Source of the DNA: Huiozyma naganishii CBS 8797 | Taxonomy: Eukaryota; Ascomycota; Saccharomycetes; Saccharomycetales; Saccharomycetaceae | Direction of reading: 5' to 3' | Assembly: GCF_000348985.1 (NCBI RefSeq) | Contig: NC_035929.1 | Span: 434,001-498,000, forward strand | Length of the DNA stretch: 64,000 nucleotides | Shown here: one piece after another, positions 1 through 9,014 of the stretch | Position numbering within the stretch: position 1 is the first letter of the stretch | How the letters are laid out: each line of letters begins with the position of its first letter | Notes under the pieces: model-generated | Databases searched by the model: none | Told to the model about the DNA's origin: nothing | What the model saw: only the letters and a program-made list of their open reading frames with translations | Position numbers and translations under genes: made by a program

Positions 1-2
1 AA

Positions 3-245
3 CTGTCGAGGGAGGACAAGACCAGACTCCGTAGGGCCGCCAAGCGGAAGAGATCGAAGCAGTACGCGCAACAGAAACAAGGCCAAGAGCCAGCACAGAA
101 GCGCAGCAAGAAGGACCAAGTTATTGAAACGCTGTCTCGTGCGAAGAATCTGACAGTCATCAACAAGAAAGGTGAGAAACACGATGTCAAGGGTAAGGAT
201 AAAAAGGACACACATAGTGATACTTTGAGGAACGTCAAGTTATAG
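3..245 (+). CDS. MPP10: U3 snoRNP protein Mpp10, C-terminal end (partial)
   Basis: This is the last 80 codons of a gene that begins left of the window; the reading frame opens at base 3 and stops at TAG 243-245. The fragment is strongly basic (repeated Lys/Arg clusters such as RLRRAAKRKRSKQ), as expected for the end of Mpp10, a component of the U3 snoRNP in the small-subunit processome needed for 18S rRNA processing in the nucleolus. The identification rests on this basic tail plus gene order: in S. cerevisiae MPP10 (YJR002W) lies just before SAG1 and APL1 in the same relative orientation, as here. The fragment alone has no diagnostic domain, so another nucleolar protein with a basic tail cannot be fully excluded. 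Confidence 0.7.
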   Translation: MSREDKTRLRRAAKRKRSKQYAQQKQGQEPAQKRSKKDQVIETLSRAKNLTVINKKGEKHDVKGKDKKDTHSDTLRNVKL

Positions 246-667
246 TCTTCATGGCATACACACATAACACACAAAACCACTTTCTCTCTCTTTGATCCTC
301 AATGTACAATAGTCAATAAACACACTCTTCCTTTTCCTCTATCTACATACATGAAAAGGATGTCATAAATTAACAAGTCATCAAGGAACAAGAGTGGTCC
401 TAATCGTATACGTTTTTTAATGTACTGTGCATCTGGTTATCTCATATAACATTCGCTGGTGCTTTCTATGTGGGTGACGTCTCACACCCACAGCACTTCC
501 GCTACAATTTAGTTGTTATTCAGTTCCTCTTCATTTATTTACTTGTGTTGGTTGTTTTTTGATAAATTTTAACGTTCAAGTTAACGCCTCGTTGCACGCC
601 AAAACTCAGAGAAGAGGTGGTGTCAGCGACACAAGTAGTCCGTGGGAGTTCAGCATTTTGCGCTCGC
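246..667. other. Intergenic region, MPP10 to unnamed gene
   Basis: This stretch holds the MPP10 3' end and the promoter of the next gene. Its only clear structure is a perfect 7-base inverted repeat, GTGGGTG at 470-476 and CACCCAC at 485-491, separated by 8 bases. The arms resemble Rap1-type or telomere-like half sites. I see no RNA gene or open reading frame I would support. Confidence 0.4.
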
Positions 668-1804
668 ATGACTAATATGATGATGAAACTGGTTATGGTA
701 GACCCGAGCAAATCGCGGTCAGACAAGGTACGGTCGAACACTTTCCACCATTTCAAAAATGGGGGAGGTCAGGAAGACGAGCATGGTGCATCAACCGCTG
801 GAACAACAAGCTTGGGGCTTTACCGGGAAAATCCTGGCACGAATAAGGATCCATTGGTATGGCTTGAGAACGGGGAGCAAGAGCCCTCTAAATCTCTTGT
901 TTTCCACAACTTTCTACCTAATGAAAAGCCAAGTTTTAACGAGAAGACTGCCCTATGCGATGAAAAGACGGACAAGTCCCTTTCCACCCGGAATGTCCAG
1001 GAGGGTAGTGACATTTCCCAAGAAGTAGACTCGAATTTGGTTAGTGATCGACTGGGAGATTCTTTGATAATCAAAGTCGATCCGAAATATAACTCCTTCA
1101 ATACAAATGTTGTGGCAAATACAACTAGTCACGGGAACAACGCTAATATTAACAAGCACAGTCATTACCACCACCACATTCACCAAGGCAACAGTAATAC
1201 TGGCAGTAATACTAATAGCAGTCGGCGCACTAACAACGAAATCTCAATTAGTTTTAACAATACTCAACTGACATCTGATGGGAAGTTATCGAGAAAACTC
1301 ACGTTTGTGAAATCCATACCGAAACAGAACTCAGGGGGTGATAAGTTATACAAGAATCCTAAGAGTATGAGATTGGCGGAAACCGCTCCGAGGGAAAGTA
1401 CCCATAGACACATGTTCTTTAATCAATCGCCTACTAAAAACACGCTTGCTTCAGATCCGATAACCACAAAACCTCAAATTTTCAATCTTCACAACTACTC
1501 TAAGGGCAACCAACCGGTCAGTGAAGCTTCTCTGAATAAAACACATCCCGTAATAGATACCAAATTTCATGTTACCTCGAGAGCAGGGATGAAAGGATCC
1601 AATGAGGGAAATTTGGACAATAATAAAAACAACCTCTTGGGTAAGTTCAATGCAAGTACGAAAGTTAAACTGAACAAATCGCAGCCTTTACCCCCCACCA
1701 TAAGTGGATACTCAACGTTCACCTTTAAAGTCGACCTACGAGATGGCGAAAGTAATGGCTATGAACACTTCAGCACCAATTCTAATCCACAACTCAAAAA
1801 TTAA
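668..1804 (+). CDS. Unrecognised Asn/Ser-rich protein
   Basis: This 378-codon open frame starts at the first ATG (668); the open frame extends upstream to about 617 but has no earlier ATG. I do not recognise the product. It is hydrophilic, without signal peptide or membrane segment, and rich in Asn, Ser, Thr and Lys. It contains a His-rich patch (about residues 164-173, HSHYHHHIHQ) next to Asn/Ser/Thr repeats, which suggests a disordered regulatory protein. The last about 25 residues (SGYSTFTFKVDLRDGES) are less repetitive. It lies between MPP10 and SAG1, where S. cerevisiae has YJR003C in the opposite orientation, so it is not that gene in place. The long open frame argues for a real gene. 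It could be a fast-evolving or lineage-specific gene. Confidence 0.55.
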   Translation: MTNMMMKLVMVDPSKSRSDKVRSNTFHHFKNGGGQEDEHGASTAGTTSLGLYRENPGTNKDPLVWLENGEQEPSKSLVFHNFLPNEKPSFNEKTALCDEKTDKSLSTRNVQEGSDISQEVDSNLVSDRLGDSLIIKVDPKYNSFNTNVVANTTSHGNNANINKHSHYHHHIHQGNSNTGSNTNSSRRTNNEISISFNNTQLTSDGKLSRKLTFVKSIPKQNSGGDKLYKNPKSMRLAETAPRESTHRHMFFNQSPTKNTLASDPITTKPQIFNLHNYSKGNQPVSEASLNKTHPVIDTKFHVTSRAGMKGSNEGNLDNNKNNLLGKFNASTKVKLNKSQPLPPTISGYSTFTFKVDLRDGESNGYEHFSTNSNPQLKN

Positions 1805-2104
1805 ACTCTTACCTGGCACTTCACCGCATCTCTAGCAGTTTGCAATTACTTCCGCTTATTTCTACTGCTTGACATTATATTCCTACTCAATAACCATATT
1901 CTTTTGTATTATTTCTGCAAAATGGACACTTTTTAATATATACAACAGCACTTTTAGGATCATCAGACATGGTTACAATAAAACCAGCATTCTTTGATAA
2001 AATATGTATACTATATAACGACAAAATAACGATAAGAAAAGGTATAAGCTACTTTCCATACAGCAACTAAAGGAAGGGAGTAGGACGTTGATAATAATGA
2101 TCAG

Positions 2105-4096
2105 TTATAGAAAAAGAAGAGACAGCAACGGCATTAGCAGTGACGAAAAACTGTAACAACTGTCAAAGTTTGCGGCACCAGAAAATACAATATTAGGTGG
2201 CATTGAACTTAGAGAGGACACCTCCAAACGTAGAGGTGTTGGGAAGTGAGGAGAACTGCTCGAAGCCACCGATACCGATAAAACTGAGGGGACTGGTGGA
2301 ACAACTGAAACTGTGTGGTTTGATGTCGTAAGAGATTTGTGTTCTGAAAATTTCGATACACTTGTAGCGAATGTCGATGGAGAGATAGTCACAACGCGAC
2401 TCGACGACGTATGAGGTTTCGGATTAGTGCTTGTTTCTGTTGAAAACCTACTTGAGATATTGGAAGAGGACCGCGATAGCTTACTTTGAATAGATACGGA
2501 AACAGTACTAGATCTCTCAATTGTTGACGTGCTTGGCTTAGCACTCAAACTAGGAGAAGATGGTCTAGGTTTAGAAGTTTGCTGACTAGAACATGTAGAC
2601 ACGTTGAATGAAATCAAACTGTTCGTTGTGGTCGTAGTAATCATAGTATGCACCGACACGGGAGGGTTTGGCGTCTCAACATGAATGATGATCTCGGGCG
2701 TTGTGGACCCACTGTTCGTCGTCTCAGTCGTCTCCGTGGAGTAAGTCGTTGTGTATGAACCAGTCCATGGCACCGTCGTCGTGGTAGTCAAGGTATTCAA
2801 AGACACAGGTGGGTTTGGCGTCTCCACATGGATAATGATCTCGGGCGTTGTGGACCCACTGTTCGTCGTCTCAGTCGTCTCCGTGGAGTAAGTCGTTGTG
2901 TATGAACCAGTCCATGGCACCGTCGTCGTGGTAGTCAAGGTATTCAAAGACACAGGTGGGTTTGGCGTCTCCACATGGATAATGATCTCGGGCGTTGTGG
3001 ACCCACTGTTCGTCGTCTCAGTAGTCTCCGTGGAGTAAGTCGTTGTGTATGAACCAGTCCATGGCACCGTCGTCGTGGTAGTCACTGTAGGCGGCTTTCT
3101 TGAAGGAACAGATGCGTGACCTTCATCAGCAGCCTGAGTCGCGTAAATCAGGTTAACTGTATCGATATCAGTGGTATATGTCGTCCCTGCATTGGTGTCC
3201 ATACAAGTGTAAGCAGCTGTAATGCTATGATAAATAGTGTGAGGCCCTTCTGGAAGCGCTTGCAAAGCGTCTATGAAGACCATCTCTCCTGCTTGTAATT
3301 GACCGACTTGTACTCTAACCTTTGCACTATTACAAACATAATCTGGGTTTGTAGTTGAGATGTCCTTTGGCAGTAAAAAATCGTTGAAGTTACTCGAGAC
3401 ACCAACTTGAACAGAAGGACAATCCAATGTATATCCTTCTTTTTTCATATCATAGAAAATGGTTTCTTCCCCACCAACTAAGTAACCATTTGGACAGGAC
3501 ATGCCGAGATGGTAGCTTTCAGCGGAACCATAAGTAGTAGTGCGACCCATGGTATATGAATTCCCGTTGAAGTGGACAGGGTCAAAAGTTATGGGCGCAG
3601 AGAGCTCATCACTGAAAGAAACCTGCATTGAACCTGATTTAAAAAAGTTAGCGCCATCAAGGTAGTTCTGAGTAATGGAACCACCATCATTAAAGTTTAG
3701 CGGGAACGATATTGTACCAGAAATGGCTTCATACATTGTCAGATCCTTGATGGCAAAACAGGTCAAAATGGAATCGGAAAATTTATAGGCAGCCTGTTGG
3801 GAGGCATAACAGTTGAAAACTGTTGTACCATCCTTCATAGACACGTCCATATTTGGGGCATCATTTTCAAATTTAATGCGGTAAACATAAGGAAGAGAAA
3901 TTGAGAATGAATCTCCCTGTTGGATCTTCGACGCATCACTGATGTCAAAATCAAACGTAGTAATCCATCCTAAAGATGGAATTGCTATATCTGTAGATTT
4001 GAATTGAAGATTGGAAAACGCAATATTGGATATGTCGGCTGCAAAAACACTCGAAACCAAGGTAATCTCCAGGATGAGGTGTAATAACGAAAGCAT
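2105..4096 (-). CDS. SAG1: Alpha-agglutinin-like GPI-anchored mating adhesin
   Basis: This 663-residue cell-wall adhesin is of the Sag1/Als family. In S. cerevisiae, Sag1 is the alpha-cell agglutinin that binds Aga2 on a cells during mating. Residues 1-19 are a signal peptide (MLSLLHLILEITLVSSVFA). Residues about 20-325 correspond to the Ig-like binding region (AADISNIAFSNLQFKS and following). A threonine-rich stalk follows with nearly three copies of a 49-residue unit containing TTTTTVPWTGSYTTTYSTET. Next comes a Ser/Thr-rich region, and the hydrophobic C-terminus (SLLMPLLSLLFL) fits a GPI-anchor signal. The neighbour APL1 matches the S. cerevisiae order YJR004C-YJR005W. The VPWTGSYTTTY repeat is typical of Als-type adhesins, so a broader adhesion role is possible. 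Confidence 0.85.
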   Translation of the reverse strand: MLSLLHLILEITLVSSVFAADISNIAFSNLQFKSTDIAIPSLGWITTFDFDISDASKIQQGDSFSISLPYVYRIKFENDAPNMDVSMKDGTTVFNCYASQQAAYKFSDSILTCFAIKDLTMYEAISGTISFPLNFNDGGSITQNYLDGANFFKSGSMQVSFSDELSAPITFDPVHFNGNSYTMGRTTTYGSAESYHLGMSCPNGYLVGGEETIFYDMKKEGYTLDCPSVQVGVSSNFNDFLLPKDISTTNPDYVCNSAKVRVQVGQLQAGEMVFIDALQALPEGPHTIYHSITAAYTCMDTNAGTTYTTDIDTVNLIYATQAADEGHASVPSRKPPTVTTTTTVPWTGSYTTTYSTETTETTNSGSTTPEIIIHVETPNPPVSLNTLTTTTTVPWTGSYTTTYSTETTETTNSGSTTPEIIIHVETPNPPVSLNTLTTTTTVPWTGSYTTTYSTETTETTNSGSTTPEIIIHVETPNPPVSVHTMITTTTTNSLISFNVSTCSSQQTSKPRPSSPSLSAKPSTSTIERSSTVSVSIQSKLSRSSSNISSRFSTETSTNPKPHTSSSRVVTISPSTFATSVSKFSEHKSLTTSNHTVSVVPPVPSVLSVSVASSSSPHFPTPLRLEVSSLSSMPPNIVFSGAANFDSCYSFSSLLMPLLSLLFL
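2664..3084 (-). repeat. 147-bp tandem repeat in SAG1 stalk (about 2.9 copies)
   Basis: Units start at 2664, 2811 and 2958, so the period is exactly 147 bp or 49 codons and the frame is kept. The copies at 2811 and 2958 appear to differ at only one base over the shared length, while the 2664 copy carries several substitutions in its first 60 bases. This points to recent duplication or gene conversion inside the coding sequence. Confidence 0.9.
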
Positions 4097-5554
4097 TGCC
4101 TAATAATACGTCGATGGTTATCTTGAACTGGAACAGATATAATCAAGAACCCATCGCAAAAAAGTAAACTTCAATACATTAAAAAGTAATGTGCATTTAT
4201 AACTTAGAAGTGTGATATCGTAGAATAGTTCTTTCACCATGTAGCACAGATAATGTAACCTCAATTATGTGTCCATCGCTCATGAAATGCCTGTTTCACT
4301 ATTACGTTACAATTTGAAGCACAATTTGAATCGAGCAACTGCTTTACAAATACAAAAGTGTTCCCTCCAGCACCTAATCTGGAAAAATGTAAAGATTTGG
4401 GTGAAACTAACCCAGAAGGCATCTCAACCTTCAGTTCCCTCTTGAACCTCACAAGGCGTCAAGCACAAAAATTGCACTATAAAATCTCGGGCAAAATTTT
4501 TTTTTATATGAGTTTCCATTTTGAGCGTGCAATGACTGCAGTTTCTAACATCCCGCCCATACAAATATGCAATGACATATAAACAAATAGTCCATAATGG
4601 GGCAAGGCTACAAAACTGAAGCCATTCCGAGGCCCTGTTTGACGCATTAAGAATATAATTGACCGATGTGTTTATTTAGATGCACCGGAAATGCTGTTTT
4701 CAGATGCGTGGGACCTTTGTTTGGGATACTGCAGGATAACGCATTCGCCTCAGAACTTGAATGTCTAAGTTTGACAGGCCGAATAGTGAGTAAAACGTTT
4801 GTGATGGGTGCTCAAAACAGGATGCCTAATCAATAGGGAGGATACACTAGAAGAGAGAAACAACTTTTTTTCTTACGTCTTTCGATTTCAGCCAAATGTC
4901 GTAGTGTCTGGGAATATCCATCTTCAAACACCCTTTATCTCGTGAAGAATCTTCGAGTGAGTAAAATGTTGAAATGAGATCATAGTTGTTATTAGTCGAA
5001 ACAGCTGCTTTTCTTTCAAGAAAGAGACAGTTTTTTTTCTTAACGCAGGCCATAGAGTATGTAGCTTGCGCACACTGGGCGAATGATTTGGCCAAACGAC
5101 GTAGCTAATCATTATATCTTACCGGTTCTTGGATTATGTGTAAAAAATGAGATCAAACGAAGTTTTGGGTTTGCGATGCCTCTATGGCACTTTTTTGGGG
5201 AAATTAAAGGGACTTTTTAATCCAAAATTAGCATCCTTTTTGCAAATGGTGATCCTGTGAAAGTAGTATTAACTAATGTCATTTGCACTCCTGTTGGAAC
5301 TAGTCCCGTAGCAGAGAAAATACCTTCTAAATAAACCACATGTCAATTGTACACATTACTCTAACCCTTGAAGGTTTGGTATTTCGTCGTCAGAGCCCTC
5401 AAATCTCAAAAAATAAAAGTTTTTTACAACTTCAAAATATTAGGAGATACCAATATTGGGATGGTGTCACTTGACAGAGACTATAGGAACCCTGTGTAGC
5501 TGCTACCACGAGATCTACCTGAGCGTGCATTAGGGTGACATTAAAGGGTTAACA
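4097..5554. other. Long divergent intergenic region, SAG1/APL1
   Basis: The 1.46 kb between the divergent SAG1 and APL1 starts is A+T-rich. It holds one perfect pheromone-response-type element close to SAG1 (annotated separately). Short open frames around 4847-5112 overlap each other, match nothing I know and are not supported. I found no tRNA, no clear LTR and no conserved gene remnant. Confidence 0.4.
4292..4298 (-). promoter_or_regulatory. Pheromone response element (Ste12 type) before SAG1
   Basis: TGAAACA on the minus strand lies about 200 bp upstream of the SAG1 start. It is the core binding site of Ste12, and SAG1 is pheromone-induced in S. cerevisiae. A single 7-mer can occur by chance, so this is suggestive only; I did not find a clear Mcm1/alpha1 composite site. 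Confidence 0.4.
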
Positions 5555-7648
5555 ATGTCCGATCAGAGAATTTTTGCTCGTTACAAGGCTAGCGAGATTC
5601 GGACGGACTTGCAAACAATTGACGTCAAAAAGATCAAGTCCAGCGTGACCAAAAGAAAACATGCTTTAAGAAAGATTATTGCCAATCTAACTTTGGGGAA
5701 CTATGTAGAGATGGTCGTACTTTTCCCCGATATTTTGAAGTTTTGGCAAATCGAAGATGATCTGGAAGTAAAAAGAATATGTCATGAATATGTTAGGACG
5801 ATTGGGGCGTTGAAGCCAAGATTTGTAATAGATGCTATGCCGTCAATCAGAAATGATCTGCGAAGCAACAACGAGCAACTCCAAATTATGGCTCTTGAAA
5901 CTTTGGTTGGGATCCCCTTTTTTAAGTTTACGGATGAAGCCTTTAATTTTATTATGACCATGATTAATAAACGGTCTTCCTCTCCTGCTCTAATGAAATC
6001 GGCTGTCTATTCACTTTTACAACTGGACGAATGGGATCACGAAAGAGTTATGACCTTACTCGGTGTTTTGCACGGAATATTTGAAGACCATGTTGGGTTA
6101 CCGACTGTTCAGGTAGCAGCTCTAAAAACGCTTTACACTTTACATGACAAGACAAAGAACTTGAAGCCTCTCCATATCTCGGTAGACACTGCGCTGGATC
6201 TGTTGGGGCTAATTCCTCAGCTAAACGAATGGGATGTTTCAAACCTCTTAGAATGTCTGGTGACAGTAGTAGTTCCTCAAACACACGATGATTCATATGA
6301 TATGATCGATATCGTATTGCCGCAGTTGCAACATGTAAATACCTCGGTGGCTCTCAAATCTCTGGAATTTATCGTCTATTTACTGAACTATGTGGATGAG
6401 ATAAGCGAAACTGTTGTTGATAGACTCTCCAACTCTATTTTGACTTTGTTAGAAAAACCGCCCGAACTACAGTTCCTAATCCTGAGGAATATAATACTTT
6501 TACTTCTAACTAGGGAAAAACCAGTGGTTAAATTAGAGGTTTCATATTTTTTTGTCGAATACAACGATCCCATTTACATCAAGGACACCAAACTAGAGTG
6601 TTTATATCTTCTAGCTAATAGTAACACTCTCCCGCAGATTTTGGACGAATTGGAACAGTATTCCACAGATATAGATATTCAAATGTCACGAAAGGCAGTT
6701 CGCGCGATTGGTAATCTAGCGGTGAAATTGGGTGCTGAGGCTGCCGAGACTTGTGTTGATGTTTTGATGAATTTGTTGGAATTTGGGGTTGACTACGTGG
6801 TACAAGAGATCATATCCGTTTTTAGAAATATTCTGAGAAGGTATCCCGATAGATTCCAGTCTGATGTCAGAGCCATTGTCGAATATATTGATTGTGCACA
6901 GGTGGCAGAGTCAAAGAATGCAATGATATGGATTATCTGCAACTACTCGCATCTTTTGCCAAATTACATTGAACTATTCGAAGTTTTTTGTTCAAATATA
7001 AAAAGTGAGACCTTGGATGTACAGTTTTCAATATTAAATTCGGCAATCAAATTTTTTGTGAGAGACCCAAGTCCACGGTTGGAAAATATGTGCCTCCGGC
7101 TTTTTAACTTTCTGACAGAGGACGTTAATAACCCTGATTTACGGAGCAGAGCATTTTTGTATTGGAGGTTGCTCTCTATTTCAAAGGAACGTGTGGATAT
7201 ATTGACGCCGGAAGTACTGAAGGAGATTGTGGACGGGGAACTCCCTGTAATTGAATTGAATACCAAACTGGATCAGAACGTCTTGGAAGAACTGGAATTG
7301 AACATTGGTACTGTAACATCAGTGTATCTAAAACCAACTGGGCAAATATTTCATACGGCAAAAACCAAACATTTAAAAGATAGTCCAGTATTGAATAGTG
7401 AGAAAGGCCATCTCAAAATAATAAAGCAGGATGAAAACGAGGGACCCAAATACGAGACCACACTGGAGAATAAAGGAGTCATCAGGCAGAAACTGCAAAG
7501 GAACTCTACCATGAACGATTACGATAGACCTGCAGAAAAGGTCAATGAATTGAAGGGGAAGAGGAAATCGAGTACCAACAATGCATCTAAGTTGGCCAGG
7601 AAACCGTCTCTTCTGATGAGAAAATTCTCTTTGAAGAAAAAGTTTTAG
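5555..7648 (+). CDS. APL1: AP-2 adaptor complex beta-adaptin
   Basis: This 697-residue protein has the length and all-helical solenoid pattern of the large adaptin trunk. It is the beta subunit of AP-2, which links cargo to clathrin during endocytosis at the plasma membrane. The start fits the family (MSDQRIFARYKASEIRTDLQ), and HEAT/ARM-like helical repeats run through about residue 590. The ear domain of animal beta-adaptins is absent, as in yeast Apl1 (about 700 residues). The tail is strongly basic (RKPSLLMRKFSLKKKF). It lies beside SAG1 in the same divergent arrangement as S. cerevisiae YJR004C-YJR005W, which favours APL1 over the AP-1 and AP-3 paralogues APL2 and APL6. Confidence 0.88.
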   Translation: MSDQRIFARYKASEIRTDLQTIDVKKIKSSVTKRKHALRKIIANLTLGNYVEMVVLFPDILKFWQIEDDLEVKRICHEYVRTIGALKPRFVIDAMPSIRNDLRSNNEQLQIMALETLVGIPFFKFTDEAFNFIMTMINKRSSSPALMKSAVYSLLQLDEWDHERVMTLLGVLHGIFEDHVGLPTVQVAALKTLYTLHDKTKNLKPLHISVDTALDLLGLIPQLNEWDVSNLLECLVTVVVPQTHDDSYDMIDIVLPQLQHVNTSVALKSLEFIVYLLNYVDEISETVVDRLSNSILTLLEKPPELQFLILRNIILLLLTREKPVVKLEVSYFFVEYNDPIYIKDTKLECLYLLANSNTLPQILDELEQYSTDIDIQMSRKAVRAIGNLAVKLGAEAAETCVDVLMNLLEFGVDYVVQEIISVFRNILRRYPDRFQSDVRAIVEYIDCAQVAESKNAMIWIICNYSHLLPNYIELFEVFCSNIKSETLDVQFSILNSAIKFFVRDPSPRLENMCLRLFNFLTEDVNNPDLRSRAFLYWRLLSISKERVDILTPEVLKEIVDGELPVIELNTKLDQNVLEELELNIGTVTSVYLKPTGQIFHTAKTKHLKDSPVLNSEKGHLKIIKQDENEGPKYETTLENKGVIRQKLQRNSTMNDYDRPAEKVNELKGKRKSSTNNASKLARKPSLLMRKFSLKKKF

Positions 7649-8686
7649 TAAAGCATATTATTTATTTATAAAAAAGCGCAGTATCGAGTAGGAGAAGATC
7701 ACTTTAGATATATTGCAGTACAATCTGGAAAACTTACTTCTCATTTAGAGCTTTCACTGGGGTAACGCTCAAGTACAAGATCTCCAGGAGCCATTACGTC
7801 CCTATTGAAATATACATATACTGAATACGAAGTAAATATGAGAAATACAGATATATTGGTTGAATAAACTCATATATATGGCTATATGAAAAGGATAATT
7901 GCTGGTGTAATTGACATTGCTTTTCCGATCGTTGCAATTCTTTAGAGGTATAACACTTAAACTGTAAATCAGCTAGAAGCGCAATTTTCTCTTTAAGCAT
8001 GGTTTTTGCTTGCTCATAAAGCATACGAGACACAAACAATAAGCCCTTTTCCACAAGGCAACCCTTAGCGACAAACAACAGTTGCTATGCAATACGCACT
8101 ACGCAATGTGCAACATGCACTAATCAATACTCACGCAATATACATATTACGAACGGACAGAGCCAAGCTAATGCGGTCTGATCTAGCTTCACCAATTATT
8201 ATATAAATGCCACAGCTTCCAGTCATTAGAAACCTTGTCTCTTTTCCTTTATATATCCTCCTTCTATATATTCCTTATGTAGAGAGGGGAACAATTGATC
8301 ACCGTTGAACTCTTATATACCTTAAAGTTTACTCTAAACTTTAATCAAGATCAGCGCTATCTTACCAAATTTGTATTTTGTGGTTCGTTTCTAAAGAGCT
8401 ATTTTCAACTGGTATGGATGAACAATAGGTCCTTATGTCGTAGTCTTCAATACTAGGGTGTCAACGACAGAATATTCCGATATGAACTAACGTATATTCG
8501 CAAGTAATACTAATAACAAAGGTAATATCTCTGTTTAAATATAACTTAATATTTTCACAATATATTATAATAATTAACGTCTGTCCTTCTTTTTTTGGGC
8601 CTCTTTTTTCATCATTTTGAACGGTATGATTATGTGCATAAACCTCTGATTTATGTCTTGTTCATATAATATAAATTGTAAATCTA
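7649..8686. other. Intergenic region, APL1 to tRNA-Thr
   Basis: This 1.04 kb stretch is A+T-rich. It contains a TATATAAA-like box near 8195-8205 and several short GCAAT-type repeats around 8085-8145. Regions flanking yeast tRNA genes often hold decayed Ty LTRs, and the texture fits, but I could not define terminal repeats or a target-site duplication. A 94-codon open frame on the minus strand (7794-8078) is not supported. Confidence 0.3.
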
Positions 8687-8759
8687 GCTTCTATGGCCAA
8701 GTTGGTAAGGCGCCACACTAGTAATGTGGAGATCATCAGTTCGACTCTGGTTGGAAGCA
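8687..8759 (+). tRNA. tRNA-Thr (anticodon AGU), intronless
   Basis: This 73-base cloverleaf has an acceptor stem GCTTCTA/TGGAAGC with one G-U pair and discriminator A at 8759. The anticodon stem is CCACA/TGTGG (8713-8717 with 8725-8729) around the loop CTAGTAA, with anticodon AGT at 8720-8722. The T arm ATCAG-TTCGACT-CTGGT pairs with one G-T wobble. Internal A box (TGGCCAAGTTGG) and B box (GTTCGACTC) are present. The body is very close to the yeast tRNA-Thr(AGU) sequence I remember. There is no intron. Confidence 0.96.
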
Positions 8760-8769
8760 TTTTCTTTTT
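8760..8769 (+). terminator. RNA polymerase III terminator of tRNA-Thr
   Basis: TTTTCTTTTT starts immediately after the discriminator base, giving two T runs on the coding strand as expected for Pol III termination. Confidence 0.85.
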
Positions 8770-8780
8770 GTCGTGTGCGG

Positions 8781-8855
8781 TCTCCTGAAGGAGAAGAGAA
8801 GTTCATGTTCCAAGGCCAGAGCGTGTTGCATTCCCCCACTACCTCTCGGAGGTAG
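8781..8855. repeat. Two short perfect hairpins downstream of tRNA-Thr
   Basis: TCTCCTGAAGGAGA (8781-8794) is a perfect 6-bp hairpin with a 2-base loop. CTACCTCTCGGAGGTAG (8839-8855) is a perfect 7-bp hairpin with a 3-base loop. They lie 44 bases apart between the tRNA and the 3' end of THI73. I know of no matching element; they could belong to a decayed mobile element or a small RNA. Confidence 0.45.
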
Positions 8856-9014
8856 AAGGATTGTGGCTTTGTTTTTGTTGTGAGTTTTTCTTGATGTATA
8901 TTATTAGAGAAAAATATATGCTAGTCTACAGAATCTAACTTACGTTTGATCAATTAATTTATTGGAGTGTTTGAATAATATCCGTTTGGAGATGCACGTT
9001 CTTTATGCCTTCAC

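Noticed and set aside
4847..5112. Two overlapping minus-strand frames of 82 and 62 codons before APL1.
   Set aside because: Two frames over the same bases with no similarity to known proteins indicate chance open frames.
7794..8078. 94-codon minus-strand frame downstream of APL1.
   Set aside because: Low-complexity A+T-rich composition, no recognisable family and no supporting context.
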